Below, piece by piece: positions 1 to 8,000 of a stretch of 12,106 bases of DNA. Every line of letters starts with the position of its first letter. Position 1 is the first letter of the stretch. A model generated the notes under the pieces. That model was not told where the DNA came from. It did not search any database and was given only the letters and a program-made list of their open reading frames with translations. The stretch comes from Prevotellaceae bacterium (GTDB taxonomy: Bacteria > Bacteroidota > Bacteroidia > Bacteroidales > Paludibacteraceae), in assembly GCA_031290375.1 (NCBI GenBank), contig JAITNR010000039.1:1-12106 (forward strand), given 5' to 3'. A program made the position numbers and the translations under genes.

Positions 1-62
1 AACAGACGGGCATTTATGGGGTCAATCTTCGATTTACTCATAAAAAGAATGGTGCTGAATAA
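1..62 (+). CDS. possible C-terminal end of a gene entering from the left
   Basis: Reading from base 3, an open frame gives 19 residues (QTGIYGVNLRFTHKKNGAE) and stops with TAA at 60-62. The alternating pattern around GIYGVNLRF resembles the last beta strand of an outer-membrane protein, but the fragment is too short to assign to a family. The other plus-strand frames give no more convincing end. This is an inference from a short open frame; it could be non-coding. The left part lies outside the window. Confidence 0.3.
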   Translation, partial: QTGIYGVNLRFTHKKNGAE

Positions 63-285
63 ACTAATTAGGCTATAAATCAATACATTAACTGGGGCGA
101 CTTAAACGCTTATACCAATTTTTTTTACAGAATTTCAGAATTGACATAATAAATATCGTATCTAGTACCCAAATCAGTTCCAAAAACGCCGTCATTGCGG
201 GCTTGACCCGCAATCTCCTTCTAAATAGTCGTTCCTTATAATCGTAGTAGCAATTTAATTTTCAACAAAATAAGTTCAAAATAAA
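63..285. other. intergenic region, no gene seen
   Basis: This AT-rich stretch lies between the possible left-edge gene and the promoter of the transposase remnant. I see no open frame with protein-like composition. Its only clear structure is the palindrome at 191-218. I looked for the left terminal inverted repeat of the insertion sequence and found only weak similarity between about 251-275 and the complement of about 860-875, not enough to call an end. Confidence 0.6.
191..218. repeat. dispersed palindrome of the GTCATTGCGGG type
   Basis: The sequence contains a perfect 8-bp stem, ATTGCGGG at 194-201 and CCCGCAAT at 207-214, around the 5-base loop CTTGA. It belongs to a recognisable class of short intergenic repeats that begin GTCATTGCG and occur in many bacterial genomes. 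A related element is present at 10331-10370. It lies upstream of a decayed transposase gene, and no function can be read from it here. Confidence 0.7.
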
Positions 286-317
286 TTTGGTATTTTCCAC
301 CAATTTTAGTACCTTTG
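286..317 (+). promoter_or_regulatory. Bacteroidetes-type promoter of the transposase remnant
   Basis: TTTG at 286-289 is followed after 20 bases by TACCTTTG at 310-317, an exact match to the TAnnTTTG element used by the primary sigma factor of Bacteroidetes. Transcription would start near 322-325, about 15 bases before the transposase ATG at 338. The promoter looks intact although the gene behind it is broken. Confidence 0.6.
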
Positions 318-337
318 TAGCAAAAAACCGGAAAATT

Positions 338-862
338 ATGTTAGGAAAATTACCTGAAAACAGTAGCCGCGAACTGTTTCGCGCCCGACTCGAAGATTTG
401 ATAAATCCGCAACACGAGCCGGCTTTGCCTGCAACAAAAATCGATTGAAATTACTTTGAAGATGAGTTCAAGGGCTTTTATTCGGAGAAACCGAGCCGTC
501 CGAGTATGCCGATACGACTGATGGTTGGCGTGCTGATACTCAAGCATTTGTATAATATTGGCGCTTGCAACGGCAAACATCCCAAGCGTGCAAAACAGGC
601 AAAAAAAGCGAAAAAACGGTTGAAAACCATTGCCAACAAACTGTTGCGTGAATTGGAACGCAAAATGACCGAAGATCAAAAAGCATGATATATCCGTTAC
701 TTAATCAGATGGGAATCAACAAGCGCAAACATTTCATATCACGCGCGGGTATTGAGCCGATAATCAGTTATTTAAAATACGATTTGGTTGTTTGAGAATT
801 ACTTTTTGGGCACAGCAGGCATCCAAATCAATGCTTTGATGGCAGCAACTGCGTGAATTGGT
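338..862 (+). pseudogene. decayed IS5/IS1182-type transposase
   Basis: This is the remnant of a DDE transposase. From ATG 338 the frame reads MLGKLPENSSRELFRARLED, then IRLMVGVLILKHLYNIG, both typical of the N-terminal domain of Bacteroidetes IS5/IS1182 transposases. A TGA at 446-448 replaces the tryptophan expected in the IDWNYFE motif. After LYNIG the frame jumps directly to a lysine-rich stretch and LRELERKMTEDQKA, so the part between, including the first catalytic Asp region, has been deleted in frame. After TGA 686-688 the coding signal continues in other frames: SRAGIEPIISYLKYD (about 739-783), then NYFLGTAGIQINALMAATA (797-853), where ATAWN is broken by loss of one base. A second internal deletion lies between these parts. 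The product cannot be active. No target-site duplication or terminal repeat was found. The family assignment rests on remembered motifs. Confidence 0.85.
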
Positions 863-967
863 GTTGTTAAGTATTGACTATATAATGTAAAACCGATATG
901 CCAAAAATATGTTGGCTTTTACATAATAGTAACTTTGTGCTTCTAAGTCCACTGATTTTTACAAAGA
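863..967. other. non-coding stretch between the transposase remnant and spmAB
   Basis: No coding signal is seen. The stretch holds an inverted repeat (885-924) and a second match to the -7 promoter element, TAACTTTG at 930-937. That match has no TTG at the usual distance: the nearest, at 912-914, leaves only 15 bases. The right end of the insertion sequence must lie in or just before this stretch but cannot be placed. Confidence 0.5.
885..924. repeat. bulged inverted repeat upstream of spmAB
   Basis: ATGTAAAA at 885-892 pairs with TTTTACAT at 917-924, and inside it GCCAA at 900-904 pairs with TTGGC at 912-916 around a 7-base loop. The left arm has a 7-base bulge. It lies between the transposase remnant and the spmAB promoter, so it could be part of the insertion-sequence end, an operator or a weak terminator. 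It could also be chance. Confidence 0.35.
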
Positions 968-996
968 TTGCAATATCAAAAATTTGTGTAATTTTG
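968..996 (+). promoter_or_regulatory. promoter directly in front of spmAB
   Basis: TTG at 968-970 is separated by 18 bases from TAATTTTG at 989-996, an exact TAnnTTTG match. The expected start of transcription, 4 to 8 bases after the last G, falls at about 1000-1004, on or beside the GTG start codon at 1001. The transcript would then be leaderless or nearly so. Confidence 0.6.
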
Positions 997-1000
997 CAAT

Positions 1001-2233
1001 GTGATACTGAACTACATCTGGATAGGTTTTTTGATAATCGCAATAGTGGTTGCCTTTGTAACTACCTTTGTGAGCGGTAACGGCGAAGTTCTTGACGCGG
1101 TTATGAGTTCTATGTTTGTTTCTGCCAAACAGGGTTTTGAAATTTCGCTCGGACTGACAGGCGTGCTTGCCCTTTGGCTCGGAATAATGAAAATAGGAGA
1201 AAGAGGTGGCGCAACAGGCTTTATATCAAGGATTACCGCACCGTTTTTCTGCAAAATTTTCCCCGAAATACCCAAAAACCACCCCGCACTCGGTTCCATG
1301 TTTATGAACTTTGCCGTCAATTTTTTAGGCATTGATAACGCCGCTACACCATTAGGATTAAAAGCAACTAAGGAATTGCAAGAGCTCAATACGGAAAAGA
1401 GCAGACCTTCTAAGGCTATGATGATGTTTTTGGTACTCAATACTGCTGGCATCACACTAATACCCATGACAGTAATTACATATCAAGCACAATTTGGAGC
1501 AAAGAACCCAACGGATATATTCATACCGACTCTTTTGGCAACTACAATTGGCTTTTTGTCAGCTCTAATCATTGTTGCTATTTGCGAAAAAATCAATATT
1601 TTACACAAAAACGTTATAATAACTCTTATTGTTTTAATTGTTGTTTTAAGTAGCTTAATTTGGGCTTTTTCCTCAATGAATAGCAAGCAAATGCAATTTT
1701 ATTCTATGCTGATAACCAATACGTTAATTTTTGGAATAATTATTTTGTTTATTTTTGCAGGAATAAGGAAAAAAATCAATCTCTACGATGCCTTTATAGA
1801 AGGGGCAAAAGACGGTTTTAAGGTGGCAGTTGGGATAATTCCGTTTCTGATTGCGATATTGGTGTCAGTAGGCATGTTCAGAGCCTCAGGGGCAATGGAT
1901 TATCTGTTGTTTGGGCTGGAAAAATTTTTCGCATCTGTCGGCATAAACACCGACTTTGTCGGCGCAATACCAACTGCATTGATGAAACCGCTCAGTGGGA
2001 GTGGTGCAAGGGGCTTAATGTTTGATGCAATGCAAACTTACGGAGTAGATTCTTTTGTGAGCAAAGTTGCATGCACCATTCAAGGCTCTACTGACACTAC
2101 ATTCTATATTCTTGCTCTTTATTTTGGTTCTGTTGGAATAACCAAAACAGGCAAAGCCTTATTGTATGGACTTTTTGCAGATTTAGTAGGTATTGTAGCA
2201 GCAATATCGTTAGCGTATGTGTTTTTTCACTAA
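1001..2233 (+). CDS. SpmA-SpmB fusion, nucleoside-recognition (Gate) domain membrane protein
   Basis: This 410-residue polytopic inner-membrane protein joins an SpmA-like half (about 1-190) to an SpmB-like half (about 230-410). The N-terminal half carries NFLGIDNAATPLGLKA at 107-122. The C-terminal half carries KPLSGSGARG at 329-338 and QGSTDTTFYI at 361-370, hallmarks of the two families, with several hydrophobic segments in each half. In Bacillus the homologues are two separate spore-maturation proteins; in non-sporulating Bacteroidetes the fused form is usual, and its transport role is not established. The start is the GTG at 1001, because a stop (TAA 989-991) lies just upstream in frame and the N-terminus MILNYIWIGFLI fits the family. 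The out-of-frame ATG at 999 is followed at once by TGA. No ribosome binding site is visible. Confidence 0.9.
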   Translation: MILNYIWIGFLIIAIVVAFVTTFVSGNGEVLDAVMSSMFVSAKQGFEISLGLTGVLALWLGIMKIGERGGATGFISRITAPFFCKIFPEIPKNHPALGSMFMNFAVNFLGIDNAATPLGLKATKELQELNTEKSRPSKAMMMFLVLNTAGITLIPMTVITYQAQFGAKNPTDIFIPTLLATTIGFLSALIIVAICEKINILHKNVIITLIVLIVVLSSLIWAFSSMNSKQMQFYSMLITNTLIFGIIILFIFAGIRKKINLYDAFIEGAKDGFKVAVGIIPFLIAILVSVGMFRASGAMDYLLFGLEKFFASVGINTDFVGAIPTALMKPLSGSGARGLMFDAMQTYGVDSFVSKVACTIQGSTDTTFYILALYFGSVGITKTGKALLYGLFADLVGIVAAISLAYVFFH

Positions 2234-2301
2234 CCTTACAAGCAAAAACTGAAAATCTATCCACAGTAAAAAATAATTCAATAACTTATAAATTTTATCG
2301 T

Positions 2302-3225
2302 ATGAAAAATCTTATTATCGATTTCCTATTATTGACTATAACATTAATTTTTGCAGTTAGATTCCAGAAATATTTGAAGAAAGGTTTTCCTGGAAAGAAA
2401 TGGAAAAAAGTAATCTCTAAAATTCAAGAAGGTAGTCTTGACAAATGGTGTAAATTTGTTAACCTCAAAAGATTGGCACTTTTATGCATCAAGTATAGGG
2501 CAATGATCTATTTCATTATACTTGCTTTTGTGTCAATAAGGATAGCATATGACAAAGATAAAAAAGAATATATAGTAAAAGAATTACAGGAGGCAGTAAG
2601 ATTAGAATATAGAGATAGTACTGCAAATGTGCATAATTTGGACAAAGTTATTTTTATATACAATGAACTATTGAAAGAAAAAATATTGTCAATTGAGCAA
2701 AAAATTAGAATTTATGATGGACTAGGTGACATACACGAAAGATTGGCTTACAGCGGTAAACAAAGGGCTTGTGAATTTCATCTTTCATCAGACGAAAATG
2801 GAAAAATATTTTTTAGTCGCACTTATGTTGATGCGGGAACTATAATAGGCACCAATGATTTCAGATATGATACTATTATCCATTGTACTTATCCTGAGTA
2901 TAAATCGCATTGGCAAACTGCTTATGATAATTTTGAGCAATGTTATAGGTTACTTCTGAAAAATCCAGATTGTTATGAAAGAAGTACAAGTTTCACCATT
3001 GACGTTATTCATTACTACAAAAACATATCATATTTTTTCCTTTGTGATTATTTACAAAATGGAGAAATTAAAAGTTTAGATATGGCAAAGGAATGTGCAG
3101 AACAATCAATAGCAATTATGCGAAAGGCCAATGTTTATACTTCTTACAAAAATCTAGACACAAAAATAAAGCTCATCAAATTCTTATATGAAAACGAATG
3201 GCTTAAATGTGAGTGTTTAAATTAA
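2302..3225 (+). CDS. unrecognised membrane-anchored helical protein
   Basis: I do not recognise this 307-residue protein. It has two hydrophobic segments, about residues 4-20 and 66-83, separated by a basic loop with many lysines (23-57). The remaining 220 residues are hydrophilic and largely helical in character, with stretches such as LDKVIFIYNELLKEKI and AYDNFEQCYRLLLK spaced in a way that recalls TPR-like repeats, though no canonical repeat can be read. It contains several cysteines. By charge the C-terminal part could be cytoplasmic. The DNA is visibly more AT-rich than rpiB or sufB, with many AAA, ATA and TTA codons, which suggests acquired or fast-evolving sequence. It begins 68 bases after spmAB without a clear promoter of its own, so it may be transcribed with it. 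The ATG at 2302 is preceded by TTTTATCGT and no Shine-Dalgarno sequence. It is probably a real gene because of its length and protein-like composition. Confidence 0.75.
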   Translation: MKNLIIDFLLLTITLIFAVRFQKYLKKGFPGKKWKKVISKIQEGSLDKWCKFVNLKRLALLCIKYRAMIYFIILAFVSIRIAYDKDKKEYIVKELQEAVRLEYRDSTANVHNLDKVIFIYNELLKEKILSIEQKIRIYDGLGDIHERLAYSGKQRACEFHLSSDENGKIFFSRTYVDAGTIIGTNDFRYDTIIHCTYPEYKSHWQTAYDNFEQCYRLLLKNPDCYERSTSFTIDVIHYYKNISYFFLCDYLQNGEIKSLDMAKECAEQSIAIMRKANVYTSYKNLDTKIKLIKFLYENEWLKCECLN

Positions 3226-3230
3226 GTTTG
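3223..3230 (+). promoter_or_regulatory. possible -7 element for rpiB
   Basis: TAAGTTTG matches TAnnTTTG exactly and includes the stop codon of the preceding gene. Transcription from it would start near 3236 and leave a leader of about 28 A-rich bases before the rpiB ATG. No TTG lies at the expected distance upstream, so the promoter is only partly supported. rpiB may also be read through from the gene upstream. Confidence 0.35.
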
Positions 3231-3263
3231 TTTATTACTAAACACAAAAAAATACAAATAAAA

Positions 3264-3716
3264 ATGAACCCAACAAATCTTCTCTCAATTGGCATCGCTT
3301 GCGACCATGCAGGCTTAGAACTCAAAAACGAAATCATCGAATATCTTGAACAGCAAGGTGCCACGATGTACGATTTTGGTACCGACAGCACTCAAAGCGT
3401 TGATTACCCCGACTATGCCCACCCTTTGGCATCGGCAGTAGAAAAGGGCAACTGCGACTTTGGCATCGCCATCTGCGGCTCAGGCAACGGCGTGAATATC
3501 ACAGTAAATCACCATCAGAAAATCAGAGGAGCACTGTGCTGGACGACAGAAATAGCCAAACTTGCACGCCTGCACAACAATGCAAATATCATCTCTCTGC
3601 CCGCAAGATTTATAACCAAACAGACAGCCATAGAATCTGTCAAAACCTTCCTTTCAACCGATTTTGAAGGTGGCAGACATCAGAGTAGAATTGATAAAAT
3701 TTCTTGTCAGGTTTGA
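3264..3716 (+). CDS. rpiB: ribose 5-phosphate isomerase B
   Basis: This 150-residue cytoplasmic enzyme interconverts ribulose 5-phosphate and ribose 5-phosphate in the non-oxidative pentose phosphate pathway. The RpiB/LacAB fold is shown by CDHAG (13-17), the YPDYA motif (48-52), the active-site loop CGSGNG (71-76) with the catalytic cysteine C71, the HNNAN motif (104-108) with the conserved histidine H104, and the C-terminal GGRHQSRIDKI (136-146). The length is normal for the family. I place the start at ATG 3264, where the protein begins MNPTNLLSIGIACDHAG. An in-frame ATG at 3213 would add 17 lysine-rich residues, overlap the upstream gene, and is unlikely. The start is preceded by an A-rich tract, as is common in Bacteroidetes. 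The Asn in CGSGNG, where many RpiB have Ile, is the usual form in this phylum. Confidence 0.97.
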   Translation: MNPTNLLSIGIACDHAGLELKNEIIEYLEQQGATMYDFGTDSTQSVDYPDYAHPLASAVEKGNCDFGIAICGSGNGVNITVNHHQKIRGALCWTTEIAKLARLHNNANIISLPARFITKQTAIESVKTFLSTDFEGGRHQSRIDKISCQV

Positions 3717-3748
3717 AAAAAAAATATTTGACACAAGGATAAATATTT
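3715..3748 (-). terminator. AT-rich hairpin with T-run ending the rpe-tamB-dehydrogenase unit
   Basis: The convergent gap between rpiB and the dehydrogenase contains AAATATTT at 3741-3748 and again at 3722-3729, with an 11-base loop. The octamer is its own complement, so the two copies can pair. Read on the minus strand the second copy runs into nine consecutive T residues, which fits an intrinsic terminator for the minus-strand genes. The stem has no G-C pairs and would be weak. A small TCCA/TGGA dyad lies nearby at about 3755-3765. Confidence 0.45.
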
Positions 3749-3777
3749 CCATTATCCATTTTGGACATGACATCTTT

Positions 3778-4980
3778 TCAAAACTCCAAATCGCCGTCAA
3801 TAATCTGATGCCATGGCAAGCCGCTCATGGCAAGTTTTTCGAGGAAAGGATCGGGATTGAACTCCTCTACGTTAAACACGCCTGCACCGCCCCATTGTCC
3901 TATCAGAAACATATATGCACCCGTCATCGCAGGAACCCCGGTAGTGTAACTGACTCCCTGAGTACTTGTTTCTTTATAGGCTGCCTGATGAGAACAGTTA
4001 TTGTATATATAATAAGTTTTTGATTGCCCGTCCTTTACGCCACTTATACGGCAACCTATCGAAGTCCAGCCTGTATAGTTAGCTCCCAAATCCTGCGGAT
4101 TGGGCAAAACGGCTTTTAAAAACTGTATCGGCACTATTTTTTGTCCGTTGTAGTCGATTTCATCAATGCGAGCCATTCCAATGTTCTGAATTACACGCAG
4201 ATGTGTCAAATACTCCTGTCCGAAAGTCATCCAAAATCTTGCACGTTTCAGGGCAGGAAAATTTTTAACCAAACTTTCCAACTCCTCATGATACAGCAGA
4301 TATGACTCCTTTTCGCCAATGTTAGGATAATGCACAGGCTGATGAACAGTAAGAGCATCTATAATTTTCCATTCGCCGTTTTCGTAATATTTGCCCTCTT
4401 GGGTGATTTCACGAATGTTGATTTCGGGATTAAAGTTGGTAGCAAAGGCGTGATGATGGTCGCCTGCGTTACAATCGACTATGTCAAGGCAGTGGATTTC
4501 GTCGAAGTGATGTTTTGCTGCATACGCAGTAAAAACAGACGTAACGCCCGGGTCAAAGCCACAACCGAGTATTGCCGTCAGACCTGCCTTTTTGAATTTG
4601 TCCTGATATGCCCATTGCCACGAATATTCAAATCGTGCCTCGTCTTTTGGCTCGTAATTGGCAGTATCCAAATAATTTACATCTGTCTCCAAACAAGCAT
4701 CCATAATGGTTAAGTCTTGATACGGAAGAGCTACATTTATCACTAATTTTGGCTGAAATTTCTTAAACAAAGCCACCAAATCAGGCACCTTGTCGGCATC
4801 TACCTGAGCAGTTTCAACAGTAACACCGTAACGCTTTTTTACATCATCAGCAATAGCATCACACTTTGGTTTTGTACGACTTGCCAACATAATTTGAGTG
4901 AAAACATCAGGGTTTTGTGCCAATTTGTGCACCACCACCGTACCAACCCCGCCAGCACCAATAACCAATATTTTTGACAT
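3778..4980 (-). CDS. carboxynorspermidine synthase-type dehydrogenase (saccharopine dehydrogenase family)
   Basis: This 400-residue cytoplasmic oxidoreductase belongs to the saccharopine dehydrogenase (LYS1-like) family. The N-terminus KILVIGAGGVG is a Rossmann nucleotide-binding loop (glycines 8, 10, 11, 13). Further family features are INVALPYQDLTIMDACLETD (81-100), YLDTANYE (103-110), and LGCGFDPGVTSVF (138-150). The length and the C-terminal region with TTGVPAMTGA (346-355) match carboxynorspermidine/carboxyspermidine dehydrogenase, which reductively condenses aspartate semialdehyde with a diamine in the alternative route to spermidine or norspermidine. In Bacteroidetes the product is usually carboxyspermidine. 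The partner decarboxylase (NspC type) is not in this window. The ATG at 4980 follows an A-rich tract with no Shine-Dalgarno sequence. The start is 28 bases after the tamB stop, so the two are probably co-transcribed. A true saccharopine dehydrogenase is less likely from the motifs. Confidence 0.88.
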   Translation of the reverse strand: MSKILVIGAGGVGTVVVHKLAQNPDVFTQIMLASRTKPKCDAIADDVKKRYGVTVETAQVDADKVPDLVALFKKFQPKLVINVALPYQDLTIMDACLETDVNYLDTANYEPKDEARFEYSWQWAYQDKFKKAGLTAILGCGFDPGVTSVFTAYAAKHHFDEIHCLDIVDCNAGDHHHAFATNFNPEINIREITQEGKYYENGEWKIIDALTVHQPVHYPNIGEKESYLLYHEELESLVKNFPALKRARFWMTFGQEYLTHLRVIQNIGMARIDEIDYNGQKIVPIQFLKAVLPNPQDLGANYTGWTSIGCRISGVKDGQSKTYYIYNNCSHQAAYKETSTQGVSYTTGVPAMTGAYMFLIGQWGGAGVFNVEEFNPDPFLEKLAMSGLPWHQIIDGDLEF

Positions 4981-5008
4981 TTTTTTTTAAATTTATTGTT
5001 ATGAAAAA

Positions 5009-8000
5009 TTACTTTTTTACTTTATTTTCTTTTTTTTTCTCCTTTGCCTGCTTTCTGATGTTTTTGCGATTTTCACGGTTTTGTTTCCATTTGGCAAAAA
5101 GTCCTTTCAGGGAATTGAAACTTTCCCTATACACAATACCAATACCCTGCGTATATTCCCCTCCGTTTGAAAGGTAGGTATTGCTGTTTGTCCTGTTGTA
5201 CGCTTTGGCACTCAGTCGCCCCGACCGATTCAGTTTGTATTCAATATCAAAGTCTATAATGGCATTTCTTGTGGCAGGATTGTCGGTACCTGCGTTGGCG
5301 TTATCATCATCTCGGTAACCCAAATTACTGTTAATCACTATTCTGTCATTAGGGGTATAGTTAATTGTAACGCCATATTCATTGTTCTTCTGTTGAGCCT
5401 CGTCTTCGCTCAGTTTGAGATTGACGCCGATGTTCCATTTGTCTGAAATCTGCGAAAGCATGGTATTAAGTTGCTGACCCACTGTGTTGGTAACTACCGC
5501 CAATACGTCATTAGGAGTATTTGATGTACTGCTGGATTGATCGCTTGGATTGTAAAACCGTCCGAAAGCCAGCAGATATATTATTTCACGGTTCATTATT
5601 TCATTGGTACTGACAATATTTCTCAAAGCACGCTTGACATCTTCATCAGAACTTGGCAAATCCAAATCGAATGCAATTGCAGGATGCATCAGGTTTTCTG
5701 TCAGATTGAGAATGCAATTTACGGGAACATTTTTGCTGTAAGAGCGATTGAGCACAGAATTGTCCAACAAATCGGTCAAAGAGGCTTTTGTCTGATAAAA
5801 AGCCTTAATGTTGATAGTCGGGTTTCCGGGCGCACCGTTCCAAATGAGCGAAGAACCGTCTGAAATAGTAAATTCACGCCTCAAAGCCTGTTGAAATGTG
5901 AAAAGATATTTACCCTCAACCAAAGAATAATTTCCAAAAAGGCGAAATTCGTCCGTCTTATTGTTATAAGTTATTCTCAAATTACCGTCTCCTGTAGCTC
6001 TGATCATATCACCGGAACGGCTGTCGAGAAAAAGTTGCAGTTCGGCATTTGGATTGACCGTCATTACAAGATTTGCGTTCAAATTTGTTGTCTGCTCCGA
6101 ACCGTTTTCATAATTCTTTATGGTTTGTATGATGTCAACTTTGTCATTATTAATAAATTGAATAAAATTATTTGACGTAGCCGCCGATGTTTCGTCCAGC
6201 ACAAGATAGAACTTTGTGTTAGGCTCGCTTGTCAGATTGCAGGAAATATTAACTCCCTGCCTGTTGCCGTAAATAACACCCGAACCTGTAGCATACGCCT
6301 TGCCGTAAAAGCTGTATTTGTTACTCTTTTCAGTATTGAAAACAAGCATTTTGTCCGCCGTCAGATTAATATTGTATTTCAGATTGTCAAAATACCTGTA
6401 ACTCAAGTACCCATCTATGCTTCCACTATTTCCGTAAATATCCTTAACAACAATTTTTTTAAACAAAACAGAATCTCTTTTAACAGTTATAGTGTCGTTA
6501 AAAAGGAAGTCCGTGCTAAGAAAACCCACTCTCAGTCTGCCCTCATCTACCTTTGCTACGGTTTCCACTACGATACGCTTTTTTTTGACATTGCCATAGA
6601 CTTTTACATGTCCGGTACCGTATCCTTCGAGGTCTTCAAAAATATCGTGTGTGAATTTTTTTATAAATTTAAGGTTAAGTCTTTTGGCATTGCCATTGAG
6701 AACCAATGAGTCGTGATTAAAATAGTACCCGCCGTTCAGCATTGTATAACTGTTGGTAGCTTCGGAACGAACTATGCCGTCAAAATTGAGACTGTTCGTA
6801 TTGTGATTAAAGGTCGAAGTAACGTCCAAAACCCCCAAATTCGCCTCGTTAAAAATAAAATTGGACGAAGTCAGTTTTGCCTCCAAAACAGGCTTTGCCA
6901 AACCACGTGAAATGTCCACCTTACCGGACACTAAGCCACCAAACGACACAGACGCATTGGCAAGAAACAAAGTACTTATCAAATCCAGATTTATCTGTTT
7001 CAAATCAATGCTCAAATGGTCATTCTCCGACTTTGAAAGGTGTCCGTCAAGTTTTATTTGCTGCTCTTCGCCTGTAATAGCAAATTTATTAAAAACAAAT
7101 GATTTGAAATCTGTAAGAATATTCGATTTTTCTATGTCAAAAATATGGTTTTTCAACACAACTTGAGTAGGTAAAATATTTACATTCAACCTTAATGCCT
7201 CATCATCCTTGTAAATGCGGGCATTGGTCAGAATTTCACCCGCTATCACATTATTCTTGTTTGCATTGTTCCACGCGATGAACAAGCTCATCAGATCATT
7301 TTCCAAACCTGAGTTCAGGGCAATAGTGAGCGAGTCGTTTTGCATCAGCATAACAGTTGAAGCACTGAGTTTAATGTCTTTTTCGTTGTTATGGCAGTTG
7401 AAATTAGTGCTGTTCAGTATCATTCTGCCGTTTGTTATCTGTGGCAATTCCATATTAACATTGAAGAGCTGAACATCACCGTTGTAAAAGCCGCTTAATG
7501 TTGACCGTTTGGTGGTTGTCCAAGCAATTTCCATCACGTTACAAAGCTCCCTGAGAGGCTCTATTTCAAAATAAAAACCAAAATTATTCCTCTGAATTAT
7601 TCCATTTTTATTTTGACTCGAAGTCGGTTTTTGCAAGACAGGAACAGTATTCTGTATCATATTCAAAATGTCAGAAGGCAATTTGACAATAGAATACTCA
7701 CCCGAAGCATGACCGTTTATCAAACCCGATTCGATATAGACAGTCAAAGAGTCGTTTTTGGTATTGGAAGAAATTTCAAAGTTGTTCAACTTGAAAACAC
7801 CATTGTTTTTAAGCATAATTGAATCAAAACCAATCGTCCCATTCATTGTTTCAAGCCTGTCGCCCACAAAGTCTGCACTCACGGCAAAGGCTATTTCCAA
7901 ATTAGGATATTTATCAGTCAAACTCAATTTATTTGGATTCAGATTATTTACTCTTGCAAAAAAATGAAATGTTTTGTTCTTTTCCGACATATCAACTAAT

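Noticed and set aside
506..688. Small 60-residue lysine-rich gene
   Set aside because: It is the middle of the broken transposase frame, continuous with the MLGKLPE start apart from the TGA at 446.
338..862. Possible recoding of UGA as tryptophan, suggested by TGA at Trp positions in the transposase
   Set aside because: The TGA near 854 comes from a one-base deletion rather than a codon change, the other genes encode Trp by TGG, and several genes (rpiB, dehydrogenase, sufB) end with TGA.
3213..3263. Earlier rpiB start at 3213
   Set aside because: It would overlap the preceding gene and add a lysine-rich stretch not seen in the family; the A-rich tract before 3264 is a typical start region.
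4330..4713. Plus-strand 127-residue open frame within the dehydrogenase gene
   Set aside because: It is antisense to a well-supported gene and shows no family motifs.
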